A stretch of DNA of 64,000 nt from NCBI RefSeq assembly GCF_014640295.1, contig NZ_BMGR01000021.1, positions 1 through 64,000 on the forward strand, read 5' to 3'. Below, in pieces: positions 53,285 through 63,684 of this stretch. Within the stretch, counting starts at the first letter, position 1. Each line of letters opens with the position of its first letter. The notes under the pieces are model-generated. The model saw only the letters and a list, made by a program, of their open reading frames with translations. It was not told where the DNA came from and made no database searches. The DNA is from Paenibacillus abyssi. GTDB taxonomy: Bacteria; Bacillota; Bacilli; Paenibacillales; Paenibacillaceae. A program made the position numbers and the translations under genes.

Positions 53285-54904
53285 ATGATACCAAGATATT
53301 TAGTGGATTTTTCGCTGCAAGATCTACCAGTGGTCGATAAAGATGTTATCGTAATAGGGGCCGGCATCGCCGGTCTTTTTACCGCTATTAAGGCAAGTGA
53401 GAATAATGAAGTTCTCATGATTGCAAAGAAATCGATGCTCGACAGCAATACCCGGTACGCACAGGGCGGCATTGCCGCAGTCATTTCGGATGAAGATTCG
53501 CCGGCTTACCACAGGCAGGATACGCTGATTGCAGGTGCTGGATTGTGCAAGCATGAAGCTGTAGATGTCCTTGTCCATGAAGGGCCGAAGGGCGTGAGCG
53601 ATTTGGTGCGGATGGGAACGCAGTTTGATCTGGAGAACGGTGAATATGCGCTGACCAAGGAAGGCGCGCACAGCCAGCGGCGCATTCTTCATGCGAACGG
53701 TGACGCAACGGGGTATGAAATCGTCCGTGCGTTATCGGAGAAAGCTAAGGCGCATCCGAATATTGAAGTCTGGGACGACCACTTTGTCATTGATCTGGTA
53801 ACGAAGGATGGGGAGTGCCGGGGTGTACTGGTGCAGAAGCCGGAGGGAGAACGGCTTTTTGTGCGGGGGAAGGCCATTATTTTGTGCTCTGGAGGCGCAG
53901 GTCAATTATATCGCTACACAACGAATCCCGATGTGGCAACAGGTGACGGTATAGCGATGGCTTACCGGGCGGGAGCATACATACAGGATGTAGAGTTTAT
54001 CCAGTTTCATCCGACCTCGCTTTGTTATCCGGGCGCTCCGCGCTTTTTGATCTCCGAGGCGGTCAGGGGAGAAGGCGCGGTACTGCGTAATATTAAAGGC
54101 GAGCGATTCATGGAACGTTATCACGAGCAGCTTGAGCTTGCGCCGCGGGATGTGGTGGCAAGAGCAATCGTGAGCGAGATGGAAGCGACCAAATCAACCT
54201 TCGTCTATATTGATATCACGCATGAGTCGGCGGATATGGTGAAGCATCGTTTTCCTAATATTTATGAGTTCTGTCTAAACTATGGCCTGGATCTCACAAC
54301 CGACTGGATTCCGGTGGCGCCGGCAATGCACTATATGATGGGCGGCGTTAAGACCGACCTGAACGGAGAGACGAATATCGGAAGATTGTTCGCTTGCGGG
54401 GAAGTGTCTTCCACCGGTGTGCATGGAGCGAATCGCCTGGCGAGCAACTCGCTGTCCGAAGCGATTGTTTTCGGCCGGCGGATTGTGGATAGGATCAATG
54501 AATTGGAGCCGGTTCAAGCGGCAGATCCATTCGTGTTAAGTGAGGAAGCAAGGCGCAGCGTATTACCGATCCAAGCGGTTGTCGAGAAGCGGTTAAAGCT
54601 GCAGAAAATAATGGTTCGTTATGCAGGACTGCGGCGGGATGCCAAAAGCTTGGTCAAAGGGCTGGAGGAGTTGAAACGTCAGCTGCCGATTTTTCAGACC
54701 GTGTTGACCAAGCGCGAGGAATATGAATTTGCGAACATGCTGACTTGCGCCCTGTTAACGACCCAAGCGGCATTAAAACGGGAAGAGAGCCGGGGCGCAC
54801 ATTACCGCGACGATTTCCCGGAGCGTGATGATTTGTTATGGCGTAAGCATACCGTACTGCATCGGGAATTCGGTGCAACAGAGGAGCGAATAGTAGATGT
54901 TTGA
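53285..54904 (+). CDS. nadB: L-aspartate oxidase
   Basis: 539-aa FAD enzyme that oxidises L-aspartate to iminoaspartate for quinolinate synthase. FAD-binding VIGAGIAGLFTAIKA (about 23-37), YAQGGIAAV (about 58-66), FHPTSL and HGANRLASNSLSEAIVFG (about 380-397). The C-terminal helical region is about 430-530. ATG after GAGAGGAATTCG. It overlaps nadC by 8 bases. Confidence 0.96.
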   Translation: MIPRYLVDFSLQDLPVVDKDVIVIGAGIAGLFTAIKASENNEVLMIAKKSMLDSNTRYAQGGIAAVISDEDSPAYHRQDTLIAGAGLCKHEAVDVLVHEGPKGVSDLVRMGTQFDLENGEYALTKEGAHSQRRILHANGDATGYEIVRALSEKAKAHPNIEVWDDHFVIDLVTKDGECRGVLVQKPEGERLFVRGKAIILCSGGAGQLYRYTTNPDVATGDGIAMAYRAGAYIQDVEFIQFHPTSLCYPGAPRFLISEAVRGEGAVLRNIKGERFMERYHEQLELAPRDVVARAIVSEMEATKSTFVYIDITHESADMVKHRFPNIYEFCLNYGLDLTTDWIPVAPAMHYMMGGVKTDLNGETNIGRLFACGEVSSTGVHGANRLASNSLSEAIVFGRRIVDRINELEPVQAADPFVLSEEARRSVLPIQAVVEKRLKLQKIMVRYAGLRRDAKSLVKGLEELKRQLPIFQTVLTKREEYEFANMLTCALLTTQAALKREESRGAHYRDDFPERDDLLWRKHTVLHREFGATEERIVDV

Positions 54905-55775
54905 GCTGGGAAGCTATGATTATGCGCTGCGCGGGCAGATCCGCGCTTGGCTCGCAGAGGACGTCGGATCGGGAGATGTAACGACCGAGACGACAATTCC
55001 TGCGGGACATCGCTCAAAAGCGATCATTCATGTGAAAGAAAACGGAATTATCGCCGGATTGCCGGTGGCACGCCTGGTGTTTGAGGTTGTCGACCCGTCT
55101 TTGCGTTTCCATGCCTTTGTCCAGGACGGGGATTCCGTGACAAAAGGAGAGATCTTGGCGGAGGTGGAGGGCAGTACGCACAGTCTGCTGACGGCAGAGC
55201 GGCTGGCGCTCAACCTGATGCAGCGAATGTCGGGTGTTGCCACGAAGACGCGCAAGTATGTGGATGCGCTTGAAGGCCTTCCCGTACGGCTGGTTGATAC
55301 ACGCAAGACGACGCCTGGACACCGCCAGCTGGAGAAATACGCAGTTCGCGTCGGCGGCGGGGCAAACCACAGGTTTGGGCTGTATGATGCGGTCATGATT
55401 AAAGATAATCATATTAAAGGCGCCGGGGGGATACGGGAAGCGGTGGAAGCTTCGCGCAGGCAGATCCCGCATACGATGAAGATCGAAGTCGAGGCCGAAT
55501 CGCTGGAGCAGGTGGAGCAAGCGCTTGCTGCCGGGGCGGACATCATTATGCTGGACAATATGCCGGCGCCGCTTATGACTGAAGCGGTAAAGCTTATCAA
55601 GGGCCGTGCGCCGCATGTGATCACCGAAGCATCGGGCGGGGTTCGCCTTGATACCGTGCGCGGTATTGCAGAATGCGGCGTAGATGTTATATCTGTAGGC
55701 GGATTGACGTATTCGTTTGATTCACTCGACATCAGCCTGGATCTAGGAGGCAAAAAAGGAGGAGATCCATCATGA
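54897..55775 (+). CDS. nadC: Nicotinate-nucleotide pyrophosphorylase (quinolinate PRTase)
   Basis: 292 aa. Makes nicotinate mononucleotide from quinolinate and [17 protein letters not shown] (about 21-33), [18 protein letters not shown] (about 100-117), [31 protein letters not shown] (about 138-168) and the ASGGV motif near 246 are family hallmarks. Translationally coupled to nadB (8-base overlap) and to coaX (4-base ATGA overlap). Confidence 0.97.
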   Translation: MFELGSYDYALRGQIRAWLAEDVGSGDVTTETTIPAGHRSKAIIHVKENGIIAGLPVARLVFEVVDPSLRFHAFVQDGDSVTKGEILAEVEGSTHSLLTAERLALNLMQRMSGVATKTRKYVDALEGLPVRLVDTRKTTPGHRQLEKYAVRVGGGANHRFGLYDAVMIKDNHIKGAGGIREAVEASRRQIPHTMKIEVEAESLEQVEQALAAGADIIMLDNMPAPLMTEAVKLIKGRAPHVITEASGGVRLDTVRGIAECGVDVISVGGLTYSFDSLDISLDLGGKKGGDPS

Positions 55776-56539
55776 ATCTCGTCATAGATGTCGGGAATAC
55801 AAATATTGTTCTAGGCATATACCGCGGCAAAGAGCTTCTGCATCATTGGCGGCTCAGCACCAATCGCTCGGCAACCGTAGACGAGTACGGCATTATGATC
55901 CATAATCTGTTTCATTTTGCAGATTTGAAACTGAGCGATGTGGATGGTATCATAATTTCCTCGGTTGTTCCTCCTCTGATGAGAACGTTGGAGCAGCTTT
56001 GTATGAAATATATCAGGAAAACCCCTTTGATCGTTGGCCCGGGAACGAAGACCGGGTTAAATATCCGTTATGAAAATCCTCGGGAAGTCGGAGCTGACCG
56101 CATTGTCAACGCCGTAGCCGGCATCGAGAAATACGGCACGCCGCTCATTGTCGTGGACTTCGGTACCGCTACGACCTTTGATTTTATTGACGAAGCAGGC
56201 AATTACTTGGGCGGTGCCATTGTGCCGGGCATCGGCATTTCCACGGAAGCTCTTTATCAGCGTGCAGCCAAGCTGCCGCGTATCGAGCTGGTAAAACCAA
56301 AAAGCGTGATTGGACGGAACCCTGTTTCATCCATGCAGGCTGGAATTATATTCGGTTACGCCGGTCAGGTCGACGGCATTGTCAAACGGATTTGCAATGA
56401 ATTTAAGGTTAAGCCGTATGTGGTTGCCACAGGAGGTCTTGCGGAGCTCATCGCTGGTGAAGCGGAAACGGTTCACGAGGTGGATCCGCTTTTGACTTTG
56501 GATGGACTTCGCTTAATTTATGAACGGAATCAGGAATAA
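55772..56539 (+). CDS. coaX: Type III pantothenate kinase
   Basis: 255 aa. First step of CoA synthesis. ASKHA-type phosphate loop [14 protein letters not shown] (3-16), then [11 protein letters not shown] (about 107-117) and [13 protein letters not shown] (about 126-138). A type I (coaA) gene is not in the window. The start overlaps nadC's stop (ATGA), so it is the fourth gene of the nad operon here. Confidence 0.97.
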   Translation: MNLVIDVGNTNIVLGIYRGKELLHHWRLSTNRSATVDEYGIMIHNLFHFADLKLSDVDGIIISSVVPPLMRTLEQLCMKYIRKTPLIVGPGTKTGLNIRYENPREVGADRIVNAVAGIEKYGTPLIVVDFGTATTFDFIDEAGNYLGGAIVPGIGISTEALYQRAAKLPRIELVKPKSVIGRNPVSSMQAGIIFGYAGQVDGIVKRICNEFKVKPYVVATGGLAELIAGEAETVHEVDPLLTLDGLRLIYERNQE

Positions 56540-56575
56540 TAAGTAAGAAGAATGGAACGTAAGGAGGCGACAAGG

Positions 56576-57475
56576 GTGGACACAATGAAGGACTATTTAG
56601 TTAGGGGCACCGCTTGGGGCGGCAAACTCCGGGTATTCGCAGTTCGCACGACTGAGCTCACAGGAGAGCTGTGCAGACGGCATAACACGTTGCCGACGGC
56701 CACAGCGGCTTTTGGACGGACGGCTGCTGTTGGCGCGATGATGGGCGCGATGCTGAAGGGTGAAGAGAAGCTTACGATTCAGGTGAAAGGCGACGGGCCA
56801 ATCGGACAAATCGTTGTCGATGCCAACGCTAAGGGCGAGGTTCGCGGTTATGTAGATCATCCGGATGTTCATTTGGCCAGCAATAACTTGGGCAAGCTCG
56901 ATGTGGCGGGAGCGGTTGGCCGTACCGGCCACATTCATATTATAAAAGATTTGGGCATGAAAGAGCCTTACCGCGGCAGTATTCCAATCATATCCGGGGA
57001 ACTGGGCGAGGATTTCACCTATTACTTTGCAACCTCGGAGCAGACGCCTTCGGCAGTCGGACTCGGCGTTCTTGTAGATACCGATGGCTCCGTGCTGCAG
57101 GCTGGCGGCTTTATCGTTCAACTGATGCCAGGATTAAGCGATGATGAAATCACGCGCCTGGAACAGGTATTAGCGGGTATGCCTCCAGTTACGGCTTTGC
57201 TGGATCAGGGGGAATCGCCGGAGGAGCTGCTCCGATTCGTGGTCGGTGACGATCTGCAGGTGCATGAGACCATGCCGATTACATTTGTCTGCAAATGCTC
57301 GCTTGACCGGGTTGAAAAAACGCTCATCAGCATGGGTGAGGCTGAACTGCAGCGAATCATCGAAGAGGATGGCAAGGCCCAGGTGGAATGCCATTTCTGC
57401 AACGAAGTTTATACATTTGACCGCCCGCGACTGGAAATATTGCTTGAACAAGCCAAGCCGAAACCCATGCATTAA
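56576..57475 (+). CDS. hslO: Redox-regulated chaperone Hsp33
   Basis: 299 aa. Holdase activated by oxidation. The C-terminal zinc centre shows FVCKCSLDRVEKTL and VECHFCNEVYTF, the CxC...CxxC switch cysteines. RGTAWGGKLRVFAVRTTEL at the N-terminus and GPIGQIVVDANAKGEVRGYV are typical. GTG at 56576 is preferred, 8 bases after AAGGAGG; ATG at 56585 is an alternative. Follows coaX as in B. subtilis. Confidence 0.95.
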   Translation: MDTMKDYLVRGTAWGGKLRVFAVRTTELTGELCRRHNTLPTATAAFGRTAAVGAMMGAMLKGEEKLTIQVKGDGPIGQIVVDANAKGEVRGYVDHPDVHLASNNLGKLDVAGAVGRTGHIHIIKDLGMKEPYRGSIPIISGELGEDFTYYFATSEQTPSAVGLGVLVDTDGSVLQAGGFIVQLMPGLSDDEITRLEQVLAGMPPVTALLDQGESPEELLRFVVGDDLQVHETMPITFVCKCSLDRVEKTLISMGEAELQRIIEEDGKAQVECHFCNEVYTFDRPRLEILLEQAKPKPMH

Positions 57476-57489
57476 GTGAGGATATTGAA

Positions 57490-58437
57490 ATGAGCAAAAA
57501 AGATCTGTTAAAAGGACTGATTGCTCTTCAAGCCATTAGCATGATTATTCTGACGGTAATTGTTGTTCTATACAGGCTGCCTTCCATCAGTCATCCAGGT
57601 CCTTCATCCGAAACGAACGAGAATATTGATACATTGGGCAGCGAAGTGGTTGCAATGGTTGGATCCGAGCAGATCACGATGCGGGAGCTGCAAGAGCAGC
57701 TGGAGATGCAATATGGTGAACAAATGCTTCATACGCTGATGCTTCATCGTGCGATTCGAATGGAGGCTGAGACTTACGGGTTTAGCGTATCGCCCCAAGA
57801 GCTTGAGGATGAGCTGGCCCGAATGATGGAAGGATATGTCGACGAGGCTGAATTTTATCGAACGATGGAAGAACAGCTGGGATTAACGAAGGAAGACGTC
57901 GGCCGGGATGCCGAATATCGGCTGCTGCTCGAGAAGATCGCGATAACGCCGATCGTCCTCACCGATGAAGAGGTTCGAGCTTACATTGACGATCATCCAG
58001 ACCTGTTCGGCCCGCGAACGCAGATCCGGCTCGCTTGGATCGTGACCGAAACCCGCAGATTAGCCGAACAAGCAGTGCAGGAGCTTTCTGAGGGAGAAAA
58101 CTTTGCGGCGCTGGCCCGGCGGTATTCAATCGATGAATTTACCGCTGGCACCGGTGGTGATCTCGGGCGCATTGAAGCGGATGACCCGTTTATCGATGAA
58201 AATGTGCTGGAAGCAGCCGCAGAGCTTGAGGTAGGCGACATCGCCGGCCCCGTGCCGATCGACTCCGGTTATGCAGTCATAAAGCTTAACGAGCGCGAGG
58301 TCATCATGCAATATGATGAGCAAAGAAAGCAGGAGATGGCCCGCAAGCAGCTGGCCCTGTCGAAAGCCAAACCGCTGCATGAAGTGGAGCAGGATCTGCT
58401 GCGCAAGTATGATGCCAATGTTGTCCGGCAGCCTTAA
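57490..58437 (+). CDS. yacD: Membrane-anchored PPIase/foldase YacD
   Basis: 315 aa. One N-terminal membrane span (about 9-28, GLIALQAISMIILTVIVVLY), a SurA_N-like helical region (about 50-140) and a parvulin-type PPIase domain (about 150-270), with IRLAWIVTETRRL, TGGDLGRIE and GYAVIKLNERE. Extracytoplasmic foldase, client unknown. It is a diverged paralogue of the lipoprotein foldase beside mfd; this one lacks a lipobox. Follows hslO by 14 bases. Confidence 0.9.
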   Translation: MSKKDLLKGLIALQAISMIILTVIVVLYRLPSISHPGPSSETNENIDTLGSEVVAMVGSEQITMRELQEQLEMQYGEQMLHTLMLHRAIRMEAETYGFSVSPQELEDELARMMEGYVDEAEFYRTMEEQLGLTKEDVGRDAEYRLLLEKIAITPIVLTDEEVRAYIDDHPDLFGPRTQIRLAWIVTETRRLAEQAVQELSEGENFAALARRYSIDEFTAGTGGDLGRIEADDPFIDENVLEAAAELEVGDIAGPVPIDSGYAVIKLNEREVIMQYDEQRKQEMARKQLALSKAKPLHEVEQDLLRKYDANVVRQP

Positions 58438-58445
58438 CTTGACTA

Positions 58446-58507
58446 TTGACAACTGCTATCCCCGATTGATAAGATGAAAGAAAGTAAAAACCAACTGAAT
58501 TAGTCGG
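58446..58507 (+). promoter_or_regulatory. cysK promoter and operator-like inverted repeat
   Basis: TTGACA (58446-58451), 18 bases, TAAGAT (58470-58475). Downstream CCAACTGAATTAGTCGG (58491-58507) is an imperfect inverted repeat between the transcription start and the ribosome binding site. A cysteine-pool repressor of the CymR type would be the natural candidate; the identity is inferred. Confidence 0.45.
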
Positions 58508-58528
58508 AAATAAGGAGGCACTTTTATC

Positions 58529-59467
58529 ATGGCTAGAATTGTACAGAACGTAACGGAATTGATTGGTGACACGCCGCTTGTCCGCTTGAACCGCCTAGTG
58601 CCGGAAGACAGCGCAGAAATCTACGTAAAGCTGGAGTACCAAAATCCAGGCGCCAGCGTCAAAGACCGCATTGCGATCAGCATGATTGAAGTTGCAGAGC
58701 AAGAAGGCATCATTAAGCCCGGAGATACAATCGTTGAGCCAACCAGCGGCAATACAGGTATCGGCCTTGCGCTCGTTGCAGCTGCAAAAGGCTACAAAGC
58801 GATTCTGGTTATGCCGGAAACAATGAGCATTGAGCGCCGCAACCTGCTTCGCGCTTACGGCGCGGAAATCGTTCTGACACCGGGATCCGAAGGGATGAAC
58901 GGTGCGGTACGCAAAGCTGAGGAGATTCAACAAGAGAATCCAAGCTATTTCATGCCGCAGCAGTTCAAGAACCAAGCGAATGTGAAGGTTCACCGTGAAA
59001 CGACGGGTCCAGAGATCGTGGAAGCAATCAATTCGCTTGATGGCAAGCTGGACGCATTCATCGCCGGTATCGGTACAGGCGGTACGATCAGCGGTGCGGG
59101 TGAAGTGCTGAAACAAAGCTTCCCTGACATCAAGATTTATGCAGTTGAACCAGCGGCTTCTCCACTGCTGTCCGGCGGTAAACCGGGCCCGCATAAAATT
59201 CAAGGCATCGGCGCGAACTTCGTACCTGACATCTTGAACCGTGAAATCTATGACGGTGTGATCACTATCGAGAACGAGGAAGCCTTCGAATATGCCCGTC
59301 GTGCGGCCAAAGAAGAAGGTATCCTGTGCGGGATTTCCTCCGGCGCAGCGATCTTCGCGGCTCTTAAAGTAGCTAAAGAATTGGGCAAAGGCAAGCGTGT
59401 TATTGCTGTCGTTCCTAGTAACGGTGAGCGTTACCTGAGCACGCCGTTGTTCAACTTCGAAAACTAA
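58529..59467 (+). CDS. cysK: Cysteine synthase A (O-acetylserine sulfhydrylase)
   Basis: 312-aa PLP enzyme. The PLP lysine is in [11 protein letters not shown] (about 35-45). The substrate loop TSGNTG (about 73-78) and the phosphate-binding loop [11 protein letters not shown] (about 181-191) are clear, and SGAAI near 273 is also family-typical. AAGGAGGC upstream of the ATG. Own promoter and terminator; located between yacD and pabB as in B. subtilis. Confidence 0.97.
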   Translation: MARIVQNVTELIGDTPLVRLNRLVPEDSAEIYVKLEYQNPGASVKDRIAISMIEVAEQEGIIKPGDTIVEPTSGNTGIGLALVAAAKGYKAILVMPETMSIERRNLLRAYGAEIVLTPGSEGMNGAVRKAEEIQQENPSYFMPQQFKNQANVKVHRETTGPEIVEAINSLDGKLDAFIAGIGTGGTISGAGEVLKQSFPDIKIYAVEPAASPLLSGGKPGPHKIQGIGANFVPDILNREIYDGVITIENEEAFEYARRAAKEEGILCGISSGAAIFAALKVAKELGKGKRVIAVVPSNGERYLSTPLFNFEN

Positions 59468-59478
59468 TACGATCGATC

Positions 59479-59522
59479 AAGAACCTCCCGGCATGTTCGT
59501 CCGCGGGGGTTCTTTTCTTTTT
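59479..59522 (+). terminator. Intrinsic terminator after cysK
   Basis: AAGAACCTCCCG / CGCGGGGGTTCTT stem with a loop of about ten bases, then TTTCTTTTT. Confidence 0.85.
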
Positions 59523-59546
59523 ACGGACATTTGATTATACTAAGTG

Positions 59547-59690
59547 CAACCGTTAGACGCAGATACAGGCGGCTCGGTTGGCACAAAGGCAACCGTTAGA
59601 CGCAGATACAGGCGGCTCGGTTGGCACGAAAGCAACCGTTAGACGCAGATACAGGCTGCTCGGTTGACTCCGATGCAACCGTTAGACGCA
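59547..59690 (+). repeat. 43-bp tandem repeat, 3.3 copies, in front of pabB
   Basis: Copies start at 59547, 59590, 59633 and 59676, a period of exactly 43 bases; the fourth is cut after 15 bases. Each begins CAACCGTTAGACGCAGATAC. The full units contain CAACCG and CGGTTG, so each can fold into a stem. Copies 1 and 2 are nearly identical and copy 3 has a few changes. The partial copy runs directly into the pabB ribosome binding site (AGGGAGG). Confidence 0.9.
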
Positions 59691-59705
59691 AGGGAGGCAG
59701 GCGCA

Positions 59706-61271
59706 TTGGTAATTACGCCTTTTGAACAATGGCAGGCTTGGCATGATGCCGGGCAGTATACGACACTGCCTTTTTTATATAAACAATCCTTGAATCGCTC
59801 TGCCCAGCGAGTTCATTCCTGGACGAGGGCTTGGGAGTCCGCGTCACCGCACGCGGTCGTACTCGAGAGCGGCAAAACCGGAAAATATACGTACCTGGGA
59901 CTGCATCCCGCCGCTGTTATTAGGGGTAAGGGCCGAGAGGCCGAGAGCGTTGATATCCAAACCGGCGAGCGTACATCCAGGCTGGGTGAACCGCTTGAGG
60001 TTGTACGTGAATGGCTGCGTCCATTTAAAGGGCCAAGACTACCCGAAGGTCCGAAATGGACTGGAGGCATCGCCGGTTTCTGGACGTATGATATTATTCG
60101 CTTTATTGAAAAGCTGCCGGAGCTGGCGAAGGACGATCTGGAACTGCCTGATTATTTGTTCATGCGACTGGATGAATTGTGGATTATCGATCACGAATCC
60201 GACGAACTGTATTGTGCGGTGCACAAAGGGGTCCCGCCGGGCGCAGGTGCGCAGCAGTTGGGCACTCTCTACGAGGAAGCGCGGCTGCAAGCCGAGCAGA
60301 TGGCCCGTTTTTGGCATGAGTTTACAGATCCTCAAGGCAACAGTGAGACAATTCTGCTGACGGAGAAAAGACTGCAATTCCTTGGAGACGAAGGGCTGCA
60401 CATTGATGTGGAAGCGATGAAGGGGCTCACGTCTCCATTTCCTAAAGAAGACTTCAAGGAAGCGGTTCGTCGCATCCAATCCTACATCTCGCAAGGCGAT
60501 GTGTTCCAAGTGAATTTGTCGTTGCGCCAAAGCCGGGAGCTCGCCGTTCCTCCGGAAGAGCTGTATGAGTGGCTTCGCATGTTTAATCCGTCACCCTATA
60601 TGGGATTTCTGCGCTGCCCCGATTTTCAACTCGTATCCGCCTCACCCGAGCTGTTAGTTGAATCGCGCGACGGCATGCTCGTTACACGTCCGATCGCCGG
60701 TACAAGGCGTCGCGGGCATAGCGAGGAGGAGGATCTTCAAATGGAAGAAGAGCTCCTCTCGAATGAAAAAGAGCGGGCAGAGCATATCATGCTGGTTGAT
60801 CTGGAGCGCAATGATCTGGGCCGGATTTCCGCATACGGTACCGTCAAAGTGAAAGAATTGCTCGCCATCGAGCGGTATTCCCACGTCATGCATCTCGTTT
60901 CTCAGGTGGAGGGCAGACTCACGGAGGGGAAAGATGCATTCGATGTGATTGCCGCCACTTTTCCGGGTGGAACGATTACCGGAGCCCCTAAAATCCGCAC
61001 CATGGAAATTATTGAAGAGTTGGAGCCTGTAAGGCGAGGCACTTACACGGGATCGCTCGGATGGATTGACTATAATGGGGATATGGAATTTAATATAATT
61101 ATTCGGACGATGACCGCCAAAGACGGCCAAGTCCATATTCAGGCCGGAGCGGGAATTGTTATTGATTCCGATCCGGATCGGGAATATTACGAGTCGCTGA
61201 ACAAAGCGAAAGCGCTGTGGAAGGCAATCGAATACAGCGAACGGTTCAGAGAAACCGTACACAACCATTAA
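59706..61271 (+). CDS. pabB: Aminodeoxychorismate synthase component I
   Basis: 521 aa, chorismate-utilising enzyme that with PabA makes 4-amino-4-deoxychorismate for folate. N-terminal TrpE-like domain (about 20-165), then the catalytic domain (about 250-515) with [36 protein letters not shown] and [24 protein letters not shown]. Start TTG at 59706 with AGGGAGG about 8 bases upstream; an earlier in-frame TTG lies inside the tandem repeats. Anthranilate synthase TrpE is a possible reading, but the pabA-pabC-folP context favours PabB. Confidence 0.93.
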   Translation: MVITPFEQWQAWHDAGQYTTLPFLYKQSLNRSAQRVHSWTRAWESASPHAVVLESGKTGKYTYLGLHPAAVIRGKGREAESVDIQTGERTSRLGEPLEVVREWLRPFKGPRLPEGPKWTGGIAGFWTYDIIRFIEKLPELAKDDLELPDYLFMRLDELWIIDHESDELYCAVHKGVPPGAGAQQLGTLYEEARLQAEQMARFWHEFTDPQGNSETILLTEKRLQFLGDEGLHIDVEAMKGLTSPFPKEDFKEAVRRIQSYISQGDVFQVNLSLRQSRELAVPPEELYEWLRMFNPSPYMGFLRCPDFQLVSASPELLVESRDGMLVTRPIAGTRRRGHSEEEDLQMEEELLSNEKERAEHIMLVDLERNDLGRISAYGTVKVKELLAIERYSHVMHLVSQVEGRLTEGKDAFDVIAATFPGGTITGAPKIRTMEIIEELEPVRRGTYTGSLGWIDYNGDMEFNIIIRTMTAKDGQVHIQAGAGIVIDSDPDREYYESLNKAKALWKAIEYSERFRETVHNH

Positions 61272-61284
61272 GGGGGAATTACGC

Positions 61285-61866
61285 ATGATCCTGGTCATTG
61301 ATAATTACGACTCTTTCACATACAACTTAGTGCAATACTTAGGTGAATTGGGCGAGGAAGTCGTTGTGAAGCGAAATGATGAAATCGACTTGGAAGGCAT
61401 CAGGCAGCTGGGGCCGGATCACATTTTGATCTCCCCCGGTCCTTGTACGCCGAATGAGGCGGGTATCAGCTTGGCGCTTATTGAAGCGTTCAAAGGTAAA
61501 ATTCCGATCTTCGGCGTCTGTCTGGGGCATCAATCGATCGGACAAGCATTCGGCGGCGATGTGGTTCGGGCGGAAAAACTGATGCACGGCAAAACGTCCG
61601 AGATCCATCATGACGGCCGCACGATATTTGAAGGCATACCCTCTCCATACACAGCAACGCGGTATCATTCACTAATCGTCAAACGTGAGACCCTTCCGGA
61701 TTGTCTGGAAATCAGCGCTGAAACGGCGGAGGGTGAAATTATGGGATTGCGCCATAAGGAATATCCGATCGAAGGCGTTCAATTCCATCCGGAATCGATT
61801 ATTACCGAGCATGGCTTAACCTTATTGCGTAATTTCCTTCAATTGCGAGCTGGAGCAGCTCGATGA
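61285..61866 (+). CDS. pabA: Aminodeoxychorismate/anthranilate synthase, glutamine amidotransferase
   Basis: 193 aa. Supplies ammonia from glutamine. [18 protein letters not shown] (2-19), [11 protein letters not shown] (about 52-62), the nucleophile Cys in [11 protein letters not shown] (about 77-87), and the catalytic His in [13 protein letters not shown] (about 168-180). In B. subtilis this subunit serves both PABA and tryptophan synthesis; the same may hold here. It overlaps pabC by 4 bases. Confidence 0.95.
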   Translation: MILVIDNYDSFTYNLVQYLGELGEEVVVKRNDEIDLEGIRQLGPDHILISPGPCTPNEAGISLALIEAFKGKIPIFGVCLGHQSIGQAFGGDVVRAEKLMHGKTSEIHHDGRTIFEGIPSPYTATRYHSLIVKRETLPDCLEISAETAEGEIMGLRHKEYPIEGVQFHPESIITEHGLTLLRNFLQLRAGAAR

Positions 61867-62741
61867 AAGTCGGGTTCAACGGGTCTGTTATTGAAGCGAG
61901 AGAAGCTGTGATCTCTGTTTATGATCACGGCTTTTTGTACGGAATGGGTTTGTTTGAAACGTTCCGAACCTATAACGGGGGGAAGCCTTATTTACTTGAC
62001 CGGCATCTGAAACGGCTCGAAGAGGGCTGCCTCACACTTGGCATTCAATACATTCCCCAGGAAGAACAAATTAAACGGCTGCTGCGGGAGCTTCTGCAAG
62101 CCAACCGATTAGAAGAAGCCTATGTCCGGTTAACGGTAAGTGCGGGGGAAGGAGAGCTTGGGCTGCCAACAGCTGATTATGAAAGGCCCAATATACTCGT
62201 CCTTGTTAAGCCGCTTCCTACTGTCAATGAGTTGTTGTATGTCCAAGGGAAGGAGCTGCGTCTGCTCAGCACGCTTCGAAATAGCCCGGAAGGCGAGTTC
62301 AGGCAAAAATCGCTGCATTACATGAATAACATTTTAGCAAAGCGGGAGCTTACGGCGTCAGGCGCTTCTGCGGGAGCGGAAGGATTAATGCGGACACGGG
62401 AAGGCTGGCTTGCGGAAGGCATCGTCAGCAATCTGTTTTTTGTCCGAGATGGGATCCTATATACACCGGATATAAGCACAGGCATCCTCCCGGGCATTAC
62501 CCGCAGACGGGTCATGGAGCTGGCGGAAGCAGCCGGCTTATCGGTTCAAGAAGGCTACTTCACCTGGGAGGAGCTGCTCGAAGCCGCTGAAGTATGGGTA
62601 ACCAATTCCATACAGGAGATCGTTCCGGTTACGCGGTTATCCGATGAGTACGGTGAGATGAATATGATCGGAAAAGGCGAGGCTGGCCCGATCACGAAGC
62701 AGCTTCTGCAAGCTTATCGTGCGGATGCCAATGCAATGTAA
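61863..62741 (+). CDS. pabC: Aminodeoxychorismate lyase
   Basis: 292-aa fold-type IV PLP enzyme that splits 4-amino-4-deoxychorismate into PABA and pyruvate. [17 protein letters not shown] (about 19-35), the PLP lysine in [12 protein letters not shown] (about 149-160), [10 protein letters not shown] (about 185-194) and [10 protein letters not shown] (about 248-257). Related to branched-chain and D-amino acid aminotransferases, but its place between pabA and folP fixes the role. Overlaps pabA. Confidence 0.93.
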   Translation: MKVGFNGSVIEAREAVISVYDHGFLYGMGLFETFRTYNGGKPYLLDRHLKRLEEGCLTLGIQYIPQEEQIKRLLRELLQANRLEEAYVRLTVSAGEGELGLPTADYERPNILVLVKPLPTVNELLYVQGKELRLLSTLRNSPEGEFRQKSLHYMNNILAKRELTASGASAGAEGLMRTREGWLAEGIVSNLFFVRDGILYTPDISTGILPGITRRRVMELAEAAGLSVQEGYFTWEELLEAAEVWVTNSIQEIVPVTRLSDEYGEMNMIGKGEAGPITKQLLQAYRADANAM

Positions 62742-62806
62742 GTACAGGACAATATGACACAGCACCGGATAGGATAACATCGGGATGGCAAGGAGGAAGA
62801 AAAACG

Positions 62807-63661
62807 ATGAAAACGAAATTTTGGCGCAGAGTATACAAGTGGGACGATGGTGTGAGCTTGGAGCTCGGAAATCGCACGTTGATCATGGGCATTTTGAATG
62901 CGACGCCTGATTCGTTCTCAGACGGCGGCCGTTACGATAATGTGGAACGAGCGGTCGGACATGCGAAGGCGATGGCCGCCGAAGGTGCGGACATCATTGA
63001 TATTGGAGGAGAATCGACGCGGCCGGGCCATGAACAGGTACCGCTTGAGGAGGAGCTTAACCGCGTTATTCCGGTGATTGCGGCGATTCGCAAGGAGCTG
63101 CCGCACATCCCGTTATCGATTGACACGTACAAAGCGGAAACCGCGCGCCAAGCACTCGAAGCCGGCGCACATCTCATCAACGACGTATGGGGTTTCAAGG
63201 CCGACCCCCTGATGGCCGCTGTAGCGGCGGAATACGGCTGTCCCGTTATTATCAGCCATAACCGTCACAACCGCGACTATGGAGAGTTCGTCCCGGATGT
63301 GCTTGCCGACCTGCAGGGCGGTGTCGCCATTGCTGAGGCAGCCGGTGTCGCCGGCGACCGGATCTGGCTCGATCCGGGCATCGGCTTCGCCAAGGATTAT
63401 GAACAGAATTTGCACATGTTAGGTTCCCTTGATAAGCTTACCGCACTCGGCTACCCCGTGCTGCTGGGCACCTCGCGCAAGTTGTTCATCCGGCAGACGC
63501 TGGACCTGCCGGTGGACGACGTCGTAGAAGGCACTGCGGCTACTGTCGCCTTGGGAATTGCCCAAGGCTGCCAAATTGTCCGCGTGCACGACGTACGTGT
63601 GATGAAACGAATCGCGATGATGACCGATGCCATCGTCTATCGACAGTCGAGCCAGCGCTAA
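62807..63661 (+). CDS. folP: Dihydropteroate synthase
   Basis: 284-aa TIM-barrel enzyme joining PABA to the pterin; the sulfonamide target (sul). LIMGILNATPDSFSDGGRY (about 25-43), DIGGESTRPGHEQV (about 65-78), INDVWGF (about 125-131) and LLGTSRKLFI with the FxxGTSRK-like loop (about 219-228). GCAAGGAGGA precedes the ATG. Operon position after pabC is as in B. subtilis. Confidence 0.96.
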   Translation: MKTKFWRRVYKWDDGVSLELGNRTLIMGILNATPDSFSDGGRYDNVERAVGHAKAMAAEGADIIDIGGESTRPGHEQVPLEEELNRVIPVIAAIRKELPHIPLSIDTYKAETARQALEAGAHLINDVWGFKADPLMAAVAAEYGCPVIISHNRHNRDYGEFVPDVLADLQGGVAIAEAAGVAGDRIWLDPGIGFAKDYEQNLHMLGSLDKLTALGYPVLLGTSRKLFIRQTLDLPVDDVVEGTAATVALGIAQGCQIVRVHDVRVMKRIAMMTDAIVYRQSSQR

Positions 63662-63684
63662 CCTCTAGTAGAGAAGGGTGATGA

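Noticed and set aside
59664-59705. Upstream in-frame TTG as the pabB start
   Set aside because: It lies inside the third repeat copy without a ribosome binding site. TTG at 59706 has AGGGAGG at good spacing and gives the usual N-terminus.
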